A program made the position numbers and the translations under genes. Below are positions 33,407 to 41,855 of a DNA stretch of 53,182 bases, piece after piece. Each line of letters opens with the position of its first letter. The stretch's first letter is position 1. Source of the stretch: Fusobacteriaceae bacterium (lineage in GTDB: Bacteria; Fusobacteriota; Fusobacteriia; Fusobacteriales; Fusobacteriaceae); the NCBI GenBank assembly GCA_031272775.1, contig JAISTB010000033.1, forward strand, positions 1-53,182, read 5' to 3'. Below the pieces are notes generated by a model. The model was given only the letters and a program-made list of their open reading frames with translations. It was not told the origin of the DNA and ran no database searches.

Positions 33407-34144
33407 ATGCGAAAAGGCGAAGGCGTATCGGCCGGGATCGGGATCGGACAAGCCCTGATCTACCGTCCCGCTCCCTTGACTTACGATCGGTACAACGCAA
33501 AAGACGCCGCTTCAGAACTGAAACGCCTGCGCGACGCTATGGGCGCATGCGCGGAGATTGCCCGGACGGGGGCTGACCGCCTGAGGCGGATCGTGGGCCC
33601 CCGGGAAGCGGAAATTGTGGCGGCCAAGGCGCTTATGCTGACCGATCCCTATGTCAAGGGCGGCATAGAGCAGCTGATCGCTTCGGGGAGCATGGCCGAA
33701 GAAGCGGTCATCCGCGTTTGCGACATGTTTGAATCGGCTTTTTTGGCGACGGGTGATGAGAGCACCATGCAGCGGGCGGCCGACGTCAGGGACCTGAGGG
33801 ACGGGCTTTTGCGTCAGTTGACGGGCGTTCCGGAGCCGGACTTCAGCGACGCGCCTGATCATACGATCCTCGTGGCGCTTGAGCTCCCCCCTTCGGTGGC
33901 GGGCGGTCTTGACCCTGCGCGGATCGCGGGGATTGTCACGGAAAAAGGCGGGAAAATCGCCCACAGCGCGATTCTGGCCCGGGCTTTGGGGATCCCCTGC
34001 GTCATGGGACTCGCGGGGATTGCGGCGGAGACAGCCTCGGGGGATGAACTCATCGCGGACGGAACGACGGGCCTTGTCCTCGTGAGGCCAAGCGGGGAGG
34101 AAAAGGCCTTTTACGAAGCGAAAAAAGGAAATTTTCAGACCTGA
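33407..34144 (+). CDS. Stand-alone N-terminal domain of PTS enzyme I
   Basis: A 245-residue protein that matches only the first half of enzyme I (normally about 570 residues). The N-terminus reads GEGVSAGIGIGQAL; residues about 60-85 have the EAEIVAAKALMLTDP block; the phosphohistidine domain has GGKIAHSAILARALGIPCVMG, with the active His at 186, close to His189 of E. coli EI. The PEP-binding barrel is missing and the stop is followed at once by the sirtuin gene. GGAGG six bases upstream supports the ATG at 33407. It could move phosphate between a separate donor and HPr-like partners, or be a relic. Confidence 0.75.
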   Translation: MRKGEGVSAGIGIGQALIYRPAPLTYDRYNAKDAASELKRLRDAMGACAEIARTGADRLRRIVGPREAEIVAAKALMLTDPYVKGGIEQLIASGSMAEEAVIRVCDMFESAFLATGDESTMQRAADVRDLRDGLLRQLTGVPEPDFSDAPDHTILVALELPPSVAGGLDPARIAGIVTEKGGKIAHSAILARALGIPCVMGLAGIAAETASGDELIADGTTGLVLVRPSGEEKAFYEAKKGNFQT

Positions 34145-34163
34145 AGTTGATCAAGGAGGAGCT

Positions 34164-34892
34164 ATGGAAAACATCAAGAAACTCGCGGAAATTTTGAAAA
34201 ACAGCAAATATGCCGTATTTTTCGGCGGCGCCGGCACGTCCACAGATTCGGGAATCAAGGATTTCCGCGGGAAGGACGGCCTCTACAAGACCGACTGGCG
34301 CGGGTATCGGCCTGAGGAGATCCTGAGCATAGACTTTTTCGTGTCCCACCGGGAGCTCTTCAACGAATATGTGGCCGAAAAAATGAGCATCGAAAACGTC
34401 AAACCCAACAAAGGCCACGCCGCCTTGGTAGAGCTTGAAAAAATGGGGATACTCAAGACCATTATCACACAAAATATCGACAATCTCCATCAGGACGCCG
34501 GGAGCGGCCGGGTACTGGAACTGCACGGTACGCTGAAGGACTGGTACTGCCTCAGCTGCGGCAAACGAGCCGATCACAATTTTACCTGCGACTGCGGCGG
34601 CGTCGTCCGACCCCGGGTTACGCTCTACGGAGAAATGCTTGATGACCGCGTGACCTCCGAGGCCATTGCGGAAATCCGCAAAGCCGACACGCTCCTGATC
34701 GCGGGGACGAGCCTCACGGTCTATCCCGCGGCCTACTACATCCGTTATTTTGAGGGAAAAAATCTCGTAATCATCAACGCCGACTCGACGCAGTATGACG
34801 CGGACGCGTCCCTCGTGATCCACGACAATTTTTCCAACGTCATGGAAGCGGCCGTAAACGAAATCAGAGCCATGGAAAATGAGGCCAAATAA
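34164..34892 (+). CDS. cobB: NAD-dependent protein deacylase, Sir2 family
   Basis: A 242-residue sirtuin. NAD-binding GGAGTSTDSGIKDFRG near residue 20, TQNIDNLHQDAGS, the catalytic His in LELHGTLKDW, and four zinc cysteines in CLSCGK and CDCGG, then GTSLTVYPAA. It removes acyl groups from lysines using NAD. AAGGAGGAGCT precedes the ATG. It lies 19 bases after the EI-like gene and 32 before the aldo/keto reductase, probably one operon. Confidence 0.92.
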   Translation: MENIKKLAEILKNSKYAVFFGGAGTSTDSGIKDFRGKDGLYKTDWRGYRPEEILSIDFFVSHRELFNEYVAEKMSIENVKPNKGHAALVELEKMGILKTIITQNIDNLHQDAGSGRVLELHGTLKDWYCLSCGKRADHNFTCDCGGVVRPRVTLYGEMLDDRVTSEAIAEIRKADTLLIAGTSLTVYPAAYYIRYFEGKNLVIINADSTQYDADASLVIHDNFSNVMEAAVNEIRAMENEAK

Positions 34893-34924
34893 GAGCAAGG
34901 AATAAAAAAGGAGGATATACCATC

Positions 34925-35779
34925 ATGATGTTCAGACTGGCAAACGACGTCCTGATCCCGGCCATCGGCTTCGGGACATGGGAATCGACGGATCCGCAGA
35001 AATGCGCGGATTGTGTAAAACTGGCCCTTGAGACCGGCTACGGCCATATCGATACGGCCAAGATCTACAAGAACGAAGAATTTGTGGGAAAGGGGATAAA
35101 AGCCTACCTGGAGGCCAATCCCGACAAAAAGCGGGCGGACGTCTTCGTGACGACAAAGCTCTGGAACGCCAATCAAGGCTATGACGCGACGCTGGCGGAA
35201 TTCGGGAATTCCCTCACGCGTCTGGGGCTCGACTATGTGGACCTCTTTCTCGTCCACTGGCCCAACACGAAGCGCATGGAGACCACCATCGACACGTGGA
35301 AGGCCCTCGAAAAGATTTACCGGGACAAGAAAGCCCGGGCCATCGGCGTCTGCAATTTCAAACCCCATCATTTCGAAGAACTGTTGCCCCATGCGACCAT
35401 TGTCCCCATGGTGAATCAGATCGAGCTTCATCCGGAGATGCAGCAGGAGGAAACCGTGGCCTACTGCCGGGGGAAAGGCATTCAGATCGAGGCCTGGAGT
35501 CCGCTCATGCGGGGAAATCTGGAAAATCCCGTATTGCTCGCTATCGCGGCAAAGTATGGCAAGTCCGTCGCTCAGGTCATTCTCAAATGGCATCTGCAAA
35601 ACGGATATATTCCGCTTCCCAAGTCCGTGACGCCTTCACGGATCAAGGAAAACTATGATCTGGGCGGCTTCGGTCTCGATGACGACGATCTCGCCAAAAT
35701 CAAGGAGCTCAACCGGGACAAGCGGATTTTCGGGGCGGATCCCGATACCATGGCCTACGGGTTTGACAAGATCAAATGA
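34925..35779 (+). CDS. Aldo/keto reductase
   Basis: A 284-residue NADPH-dependent reductase. The catalytic tetrad is visible: Asp and Tyr in GHIDTAKIYKNE, Lys in VTTKLWN, His in LFLVHWP. Then NQIELHPEMQQ and PLPKSVTPSRIKEN, the cofactor region. The family reduces aldehydes, ketones and 2,5-diketogluconate; the substrate is not known. AAGGAGGATATACCATC precedes the ATG pair (MMF); the first ATG is used here. Confidence 0.88.
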   Translation: MMFRLANDVLIPAIGFGTWESTDPQKCADCVKLALETGYGHIDTAKIYKNEEFVGKGIKAYLEANPDKKRADVFVTTKLWNANQGYDATLAEFGNSLTRLGLDYVDLFLVHWPNTKRMETTIDTWKALEKIYRDKKARAIGVCNFKPHHFEELLPHATIVPMVNQIELHPEMQQEETVAYCRGKGIQIEAWSPLMRGNLENPVLLAIAAKYGKSVAQVILKWHLQNGYIPLPKSVTPSRIKENYDLGGFGLDDDDLAKIKELNRDKRIFGADPDTMAYGFDKIK

Positions 35780-35807
35780 GAAAATAAAGCAAAATCAGCA
35801 AAAGACG

Positions 35808-35831
35808 AAAGGACCCCGCCGGGGTCTTTTT
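35808..35831 (+). terminator. Terminator after the aldo/keto reductase
   Basis: GACCCCG / CGGGGTC (35812-35826) followed by five T. Confidence 0.85.
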
Positions 35832-35987
35832 GTTTACAAAAAAGAGAACTGTCGCCAAGGTGAGAATATCAAATAAATGTGAAATTTGTGTATCGATCCT
35901 TTCGAAGCAAATGCAAAAAACGTCTGTATATCGCCATTTTCAATGTTTTCCGAAGAAGTCTATAACGTAAATTTATAAGAAATTTAT
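35832..35987. other. AT-rich gap without recognised feature
   Basis: Between the terminator and the autotransporter promoter I see no ORF with a ribosome site, no RNA gene and no clear repeat. Confidence 0.5.
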
Positions 35988-36016
35988 TTGACAGAATATT
36001 GCAAATATGGTATAAT
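35988..36016 (+). promoter_or_regulatory. Promoter of the first autotransporter gene
   Basis: TTGACA (35988-35993), 17 bases, TATAAT (36011-36016), fully consensus. The ten bases TATGGTATAA around the -10 box are identical in the second autotransporter promoter. Confidence 0.85.
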
Positions 36017-36085
36017 ACCAAATATGGCGTTTTGGAGAAACGCATCGGGCGAAAAACAGATTAACATAGGCGGAATAGCGGTAGT

Positions 36086-36111
36086 GTGATGTTTTGTATC
36101 ACCATTTTTTT
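36086..36111 (+). other. Small hairpin plus T-run in the autotransporter leader
   Basis: GTGAT (36086-36090) pairs with ATCAC (36098-36102), followed by CCA and seven T. It could be a weak attenuating terminator 30 bases before the start codon. An ATG at 36024 right after the promoter opens a 21-codon frame that stops inside this hairpin (TGA 36087-36089), but it has no ribosome site. Confidence 0.35.
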
Positions 36112-36141
36112 ACTTAGCGGACTTACATGAGGTGATGAAAA

Positions 36142-39100
36142 ATGAATAAAAAACACAAGCATGGCGGATGCGACGCCGCGGAATTAAAATTGAGCAAAAA
36201 AATGGCAATTATGGGTTTTTTAGCGGCGGCGTTCATGGGGGTAAACGCCGAAGGGGGACAGGACACAACCATTAACACAGCGGAAAATACGAATATTTAC
36301 GGCAATCATGACGGGACAAACCACGATACGTACTCGTCGGATCCCAACGACAATACGGTAACGGTTGACCCCGGCGCAAACGTCGGCGAGGTCTACGGCG
36401 CTTTCACCAACGGAACGGCCTCCGGGAATACCGTCCACGTCAGAGGCGGGATCATGACCGACGTGGGCGGCGTCAGCGCCCTCCGGGATGTCAGCGGCAA
36501 CAGCGTCGTCATTGAAGGCGGGCAAGTGAGCCATGTCATGGGCGCGGACACAACGCTCGGGGAAATGACAGGAAACAGCGTCACGGTCTCAGGCGGGACC
36601 ATCTTGGAATCCGTTGACGGCGCGCGCTCCATGAGCAGCGGAAACGCCGTCAATAACCGCGTCACGATCAGCGGCGGGAGCTTTTCCTCCTGGGTGCAGG
36701 GGGCGACGGTCGTACAGGGTTACGCCACGGACAACAGCGTCACGATTACCGGCGGGACCATCATCAACCACACGAAGGGCGGCGCCTACTCAGGCGTCGT
36801 GGGGGCCACTGTGGGTCAACGCGCAGGCAGCGTGACCGGCGCCAATAATGTGGAGCGCAACAGCGTCACGATCAGCGGAAGCGCGACTCAGATCGACGTC
36901 ACCTATACCTCCGGCGCGGCACCCGGTTACGGATCGATTATCGGGGGAAAGGGCGGGACCAATACCGGAGGCATTGACAATACCGTGACGATCAGTCAGG
37001 TCAACGGCTCGGGCTATGTGAAGGCGGATCTGATCTACGGGGCCTATGCCCAGCAGGAAGTCCGGAACAACAGCGTAAGCGTTGCGGACAGTATTGTCGC
37101 AGGGAAAATTTTCGGGGCCGAATCCAAGTTCGCGGACGCGAAGAACAATCAGGTCACGGTAAGCGGGTCCAGCCAGCTGACCGGGGACATTTACGGCGCG
37201 CAGGGAGACTACGGGGAAGTTTCGGGAAACCGCGTCACGCTTTCTGAAAATACGGGGCTGATCAAAGTAACGGGTAGCGTCAGCGGCGGCCAGAGTTATC
37301 AGGGACTCGTTCAAAACAACGAGGTCAAGCTCAGGGGAAATACCGAAATCACAGGGACTGTCTACGGCGGGCGAAGCTACGCCTCCGTCGGCCTTGGGAA
37401 GGGCATCGTCGAAAAGAACAGCGTGACGGCCGAAGGGAAAAACAAATTCGGCGGCACGATCTACGGCGGGATGAATTATAAAACTACCCCTACCGCTGAT
37501 GACAGCCATGTGTCGGAAAATCTCGTGTCCCTCAAGGGGGAAACGACCGTCGGCGGTTATATCATGGGCGGATACACCGCATACGGCGATGTTTTGAAAA
37601 ACAAAGTCGAACTCAGCGGCAAGACCGAGGTCACGAGCGGCGTTTACGGCGGGTATTCCGCACGTAGCGACGTCAGGGAAAATGAGGTTTCCATCGCGGG
37701 CGAATACAATTCGCCCACAAGCGTTTACGGCGGACTCTCCGCCAACGCCGACGCAATGGAGAACCGCGTCAGTCTCAACGGCGACGCCGTCATCAGCGGG
37801 AATCTGATGGGCGCATACAGCGGCGCGGGCAACGCCGAAGGCAATACGCTCGATGTCCGCGGCAAGCTGCAGGCGGACGCGTCGGTATTCGGCGGCTACG
37901 CTCCGGGAGGAGACGCAAAGGACAACAGCGTGAACCTCGACGGGGAGATGAATCTCGCCTCAAATCTCTACGGCGGCTATGCCCCCACCGGCGAGGCAAG
38001 CGGCAACAGCGTGACCCTCAACGGCGATATTACCATTGCCGCGGGGCTTTACGGCGGCTTCAGCAATGTCCTCTCGGCAGACAACACGCTTACGGTAAAA
38101 CATAAAGGCATTTCGGTCGGAAGTCTCGGCGGTTTCCAGGAAATGGTTTTTCATGTGGACAGGACGGCCGACAACGGCGCGACCATGATTACGGTCTCGG
38201 ATACGGCCGAAATCGACGGCGCCCATGTGAGTCTCGCTCTCTTCGGGGCTTCTACGCCGATCCGGGAAGGCTACAAAGTCATCCTCATCGACGCGGAACA
38301 GTCGACGGGAGGACTTTCCGGGGATCCGCAAAACGACAAAGCCAAGGCGACGCTGGGCGTTTCCCTCGAATATGAGTTTGACGTCTATACGGAAGACAAC
38401 AAGCTGATCGCCTCGCTCCCCGAAGATCCCGAACCCGAACCGGCGCCCGAACCCGAGCCGGAAAAGCCGAAACCCGTGGAACCGGCGCCGGTCCCGACGC
38501 CGACCGTGAATCCGCAGTTGAAATCGCTGATGGAAGGCTGGCTCGCGGGCATGACTCAACTCGTCAGAGGGGGGGATCTCGCGGCGGATTCGCTATCCGG
38601 TCTTTCCGTGGACGCCGAACCCGGTCAAAAGAAAACGGGCTGGATTCCCTTCGCCAAGATCACCGGAAGTCGACTGCGACATGAGACCGGCTCCCACATC
38701 GACACCCGGGGCATAAACCTCATCGCTGGAATCTCCGGAGGGAAAACCACCCGGGGAGGCGGCAGCGCCATCGGCGGCGTGTTCTTCGAGTACGGCAGGG
38801 GAAATTACGATACGTATAATTCCTTTATCGGAAGAGCCGCCATACACGGCGTGGGCGACACCATATACGCGGGCGGCGGCGTCCTCGGGCGGATCAATTT
38901 TAAAAGCAAGACCGACGCCCACGCCTATCTGGAGGGCTCCCTCAGGGGCGGCCGGATCAAGATCAACTACGACAGCCGGACGCTTAAAGACGCCATGGGA
39001 ACCGTGGCGGCGTATCACGGAAACGCGGGCTATATGAGCGCCCACATGGCTGCGGGTCGCGTAATCAAATTCTCCAACGAAGCGACCCTTGACATCAAAG

Positions 39101-39468
39101 CGGGCTATTACTGGACAAAGATGAACAGCACGGAAGCGACGCTGACGACGGGAGAGAAGATTGACTTCGAAGGAGTCAATTCCCACCGGGTAAAGATCGG
39201 CGCGAGACTCTCCGGAGATGAAAAAAAGGCGGTCAAACCCTATATCGGACTGGCCCTCGAGCGTGAATTTTCCGCGAAAGCCAGAGGCAGCGTTTACGGC
39301 TACAAGATCGATCCGCCTTCCCTCAAAGGAACGACGGTCGTGGGAGACGCGGGCTTGCTCATTACGCCGGGGAAAAAAGACGGCCTGATGATCGAATTGG
39401 GCGTTCAGGCCCACGCCGGAAGACGCAAAGGAATCTCGGGCGGCGTCAAATTCGGATATAAATTTTAA
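36142..39468 (+). CDS. Type V autotransporter, large passenger
   Basis: A 1108-residue protein. A long basic n-region precedes the signal helix MAIMGFLAAAFMGVNA (about 24-39). The passenger, to about residue 760, is built of many short repeats of the kind GNSVTISGG and VYGGYSARSDVRENEV, spaced 20-30 residues, as in beta-helix adhesins. A Pro/Glu linker (EPEPAPEPEPEKPKP) follows near 768-790. The last ~285 residues are an autotransporter beta-barrel ending GGVKFGYKF. It would be displayed on the cell surface, probably for adhesion. GAGGTGATGAAAA precedes the ATG. The barrel is nearly the same as that of the next gene. Confidence 0.88.
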   Translation: MNKKHKHGGCDAAELKLSKKMAIMGFLAAAFMGVNAEGGQDTTINTAENTNIYGNHDGTNHDTYSSDPNDNTVTVDPGANVGEVYGAFTNGTASGNTVHVRGGIMTDVGGVSALRDVSGNSVVIEGGQVSHVMGADTTLGEMTGNSVTVSGGTILESVDGARSMSSGNAVNNRVTISGGSFSSWVQGATVVQGYATDNSVTITGGTIINHTKGGAYSGVVGATVGQRAGSVTGANNVERNSVTISGSATQIDVTYTSGAAPGYGSIIGGKGGTNTGGIDNTVTISQVNGSGYVKADLIYGAYAQQEVRNNSVSVADSIVAGKIFGAESKFADAKNNQVTVSGSSQLTGDIYGAQGDYGEVSGNRVTLSENTGLIKVTGSVSGGQSYQGLVQNNEVKLRGNTEITGTVYGGRSYASVGLGKGIVEKNSVTAEGKNKFGGTIYGGMNYKTTPTADDSHVSENLVSLKGETTVGGYIMGGYTAYGDVLKNKVELSGKTEVTSGVYGGYSARSDVRENEVSIAGEYNSPTSVYGGLSANADAMENRVSLNGDAVISGNLMGAYSGAGNAEGNTLDVRGKLQADASVFGGYAPGGDAKDNSVNLDGEMNLASNLYGGYAPTGEASGNSVTLNGDITIAAGLYGGFSNVLSADNTLTVKHKGISVGSLGGFQEMVFHVDRTADNGATMITVSDTAEIDGAHVSLALFGASTPIREGYKVILIDAEQSTGGLSGDPQNDKAKATLGVSLEYEFDVYTEDNKLIASLPEDPEPEPAPEPEPEKPKPVEPAPVPTPTVNPQLKSLMEGWLAGMTQLVRGGDLAADSLSGLSVDAEPGQKKTGWIPFAKITGSRLRHETGSHIDTRGINLIAGISGGKTTRGGGSAIGGVFFEYGRGNYDTYNSFIGRAAIHGVGDTIYAGGGVLGRINFKSKTDAHAYLEGSLRGGRIKINYDSRTLKDAMGTVAAYHGNAGYMSAHMAAGRVIKFSNEATLDIKAGYYWTKMNSTEATLTTGEKIDFEGVNSHRVKIGARLSGDEKKAVKPYIGLALEREFSAKARGSVYGYKIDPPSLKGTTVVGDAGLLITPGKKDGLMIELGVQAHAGRRKGISGGVKFGYKF

Positions 39469-39472
39469 AAGG

Positions 39473-39508
39473 AAACCCGTCGCGGGGCGCTCTGCGGCGG
39501 GTTTTTAT
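39473..39508 (+). terminator. Terminator after the first autotransporter
   Basis: AAACCCGTCGC and GCGGCGGGTTT pair around a GC-rich loop and are followed by a T-rich tail. Confidence 0.8.
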
Positions 39509-39553
39509 TTTCCGCTGCAGGCGTCAATAAATACTATATTTTTATCCTATCAA

Positions 39554-39582
39554 TTGACAAAACAGGATTTATATGGTATAAT
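39554..39582 (+). promoter_or_regulatory. Promoter of the second autotransporter gene
   Basis: TTGACA (39554-39559), 17 bases, TATAAT (39577-39582). A stem of CCTTTTGT / ACAAAAAAAGG lies in the leader (about 39620-39645) without a T-run; its role is unknown. Confidence 0.85.
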
Positions 39583-39710
39583 ATGCTATGGGTCCGGGTC
39601 TTGAACACTTGTCAGGGGTTCCTTTTGTTGTACAAAAAAAGGAAAATTTGGGGTTGGGAGAAAAACCCGCCGATTTCAGACGAATGGAAATTTATGCGAG
39701 GTGATGGGTC

Positions 39711-41735
39711 ATGAAGACGCATGGGATGAAAATGCGCAATGATGGGAAGAAAAAAGAAAGGACCACAAAAGCGGCAATTATGGGCTTGATCGCGGCAGTT
39801 TACCTGTCGGCGCCGGCCCCGGGAGAAGATCTCGGGAGCACGTACGGAGGCAAAGTCACAGACGGCGACGCCAACGGATTTACGGCTACCCTCGACGGGG
39901 ATTACCGCGTCAACGGCGTGCTTATCGGCGGCAGCAGCGACAACGGAAACGCCAACGACAATGCGGTTGACGCCAAAGGCAAGCTGGAATTGAACGGCTC
40001 CCTGTACGGCGGCTACGCGCCCAAAGGAGTCGCCAACGGGAACACGGTTACCCTCGAGGGCGATATGGACCTCAATGTGGCTTTGTACGGCGGCTGGGGC
40101 GACAAAGAGGCAAACAACAACAGCGTTATCCTCAAAGGCGATATTACGATCAACGAAGACCTCTTCGGGGCCATTACCTCCACGGGAACCGCCAACGGAA
40201 ATTTGGTTTCCCTTGAGGGCAACATCACCATTGTCGGAAACCTCAGAGGCGGGCGCAGCGGATCCGGCCTTTCTTCGGACAATACGCTGGAAATCAGAAG
40301 CGAAAACATCAGAGTCGGAGGTTTGTACAATTTTCAGAATCTGAATTATTATTTCTCCGGAACCGTCAAAGACGGGACAATAATGGTTTGGGTCACGGAT
40401 AAAGCGAATATTTCCGGCAGTACGATACAGTTGTTCTTTTCCGGCGAGGACGGAGGGCTCCAACCCGGGGAGAAAATTATCCTGATTCAAACGGTATACG
40501 GAATTACGGGAATTCCCGCCAATAAAGACAGCCAGGTCACGGCCAGGGTGGGGGTAAGTCTTGATTACGGTCAATATGATCTGACCTTCGACGATCCGAA
40601 AAATCCAAAAAAACTGATTGCGTCCCTGCATCAGGAAGAGGATCCCGATCCCGATCCCCAACCTGATCCGGAACCCGCCCCGGATCCGTCCCCGACGCCG
40701 GATCCCGATCCGGATCCGACGCCTTCGCCGGAACCGAATCCGACGCCCGCCTCGCCAACCCCGGTCGTTCCCAAGGTCAATCCGCAGCTGAAATCGCTGT
40801 TGGAAGGCTGGCTCGCCGGGATGACGCAGCTCGTCAGGGGCGGCGACCTGGTAGCGGAAGCGATCGACGACGCGGCGACCGCGGGATCAAGCGAAAATAT
40901 GGCCGGAGGCATCCCCTTCGCCAAAATCAACGGCAACCGGCTGCGGCATAAGACAGGCTCCCACATCGATACCCGGGGGACGAACGTTGTCGCCGGCATC
41001 GCGGGCGGGAAAAGCGGCGAAGACGGAAGCGCTTTGACCGGAGGCGTATTCCTTGAGTACGGCAGGGGAAATTACGATACCTGGAATACCTTCGCGGACA
41101 GGGACCCCGTTCAGGGCGCGGGCGACACCAAATACGCCGGCGCGGGGGCCATGGGCCGCTATGATTTCAAAAGCAAAACCGACGCCCATACGTATTTTGA
41201 AGGCTCCCTTCGGGGCGGCCGGATCAAGGTCAACTACGACAGCCTGACGCTCAAAGACGCCATGGGAACCGTGGCGGCCTGGCACGCGGAAACAGGTTAT
41301 ATGAGCGCCCATGGCGCCGTGGGACGGACGATCAAACTGTCCGGCGCGGCGACATTGGACGTCAAAGCGGGCTATTACTGGACAAGGATGAATGGCGCGG
41401 AGACGCGGCTTACCACAGGGGAAAAAATCACCTATGAAGAGATCGATTCCCACCGGGCAAGAATAGCCGCGAGACTAACCGGAGACTCAAAACTGGCGGT
41501 CAAACCTTATGCGGGGATCGCCCTGGAGCGGGAATTTTCCGGAAAAGCCCGGGGCAGCGTATACGGCTACAAGATCGATCCGCCCACGCTCAAGGGAACG
41601 ACGTTTGTGGCCGACGCGGGCATTCAGATCAAAGCGGGAAATAAAGACAACCTGACCATTGAATTGGGCGTGCAGGCCTACGCCGGAAGGCGCGAAGGCA
41701 TAACGGGCGGCGCCGGATTCAGCTATAAGTTTTAA
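39711..41735 (+). CDS. Type V autotransporter, short passenger
   Basis: A 674-residue paralogue of the previous gene. Basic start, signal helix AAIMGLIAAVYLSAPAPG, a passenger of only ~270 residues with the same repeats (SLYGGYAPKGVANGNTVTL), then a Pro/Asp linker (DPDPDPQPDPEPAPDPSP and similar) near 306-345, and a beta-barrel ending GGAGFSYKF. Barrel blocks such as HIDTRGTNVVAGIAGGK, YLEYGRGNYDT-like and GSVYGYKIDPPTLKGTT match the first copy almost residue for residue. GAGGTGATG precedes the ATG. It appears to have its own promoter and terminator. Confidence 0.88.
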   Translation: MKTHGMKMRNDGKKKERTTKAAIMGLIAAVYLSAPAPGEDLGSTYGGKVTDGDANGFTATLDGDYRVNGVLIGGSSDNGNANDNAVDAKGKLELNGSLYGGYAPKGVANGNTVTLEGDMDLNVALYGGWGDKEANNNSVILKGDITINEDLFGAITSTGTANGNLVSLEGNITIVGNLRGGRSGSGLSSDNTLEIRSENIRVGGLYNFQNLNYYFSGTVKDGTIMVWVTDKANISGSTIQLFFSGEDGGLQPGEKIILIQTVYGITGIPANKDSQVTARVGVSLDYGQYDLTFDDPKNPKKLIASLHQEEDPDPDPQPDPEPAPDPSPTPDPDPDPTPSPEPNPTPASPTPVVPKVNPQLKSLLEGWLAGMTQLVRGGDLVAEAIDDAATAGSSENMAGGIPFAKINGNRLRHKTGSHIDTRGTNVVAGIAGGKSGEDGSALTGGVFLEYGRGNYDTWNTFADRDPVQGAGDTKYAGAGAMGRYDFKSKTDAHTYFEGSLRGGRIKVNYDSLTLKDAMGTVAAWHAETGYMSAHGAVGRTIKLSGAATLDVKAGYYWTRMNGAETRLTTGEKITYEEIDSHRARIAARLTGDSKLAVKPYAGIALEREFSGKARGSVYGYKIDPPTLKGTTFVADAGIQIKAGNKDNLTIELGVQAYAGRREGITGGAGFSYKF

Positions 41736-41739
41736 CAAG

Positions 41740-41774
41740 AAAGCCCGCCGTGGAACAATCCGCGGCGGGCTTTC
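41740..41774 (+). terminator. Terminator after the second autotransporter
   Basis: AAAGCCCGCCG (41740-41750) pairs with CGGCGGGCTTT (41763-41773); the T-run is short, so strength is uncertain. Confidence 0.75.
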
Positions 41775-41793
41775 AGATGTTCCAAAAAATATC

Positions 41794-41823
41794 TTCGCAA
41801 AAAAGCGTGTCTCATGATATAAT
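41794..41823 (+). promoter_or_regulatory. Promoter of mutS2
   Basis: A perfect TATAAT (41818-41823) with a weak TCGCAA or TTCGCA -35 box 17-18 bases upstream, 32 bases before the start codon. Confidence 0.5.
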
Positions 41824-41855
41824 AGGGGTAACCTTACAAACGGGATGAAGAATCT

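Noticed and set aside
36300-38100. CRISPR-like or tandem DNA repeats in the first autotransporter
   Set aside because: The repeats are protein-level beta-helix repeats of uneven length within one open frame; there are no regular spacers.
39617-39650. Terminator in the second autotransporter leader
   Set aside because: The stem is A/T-rich and not followed by T residues, so it is only a possible leader structure.
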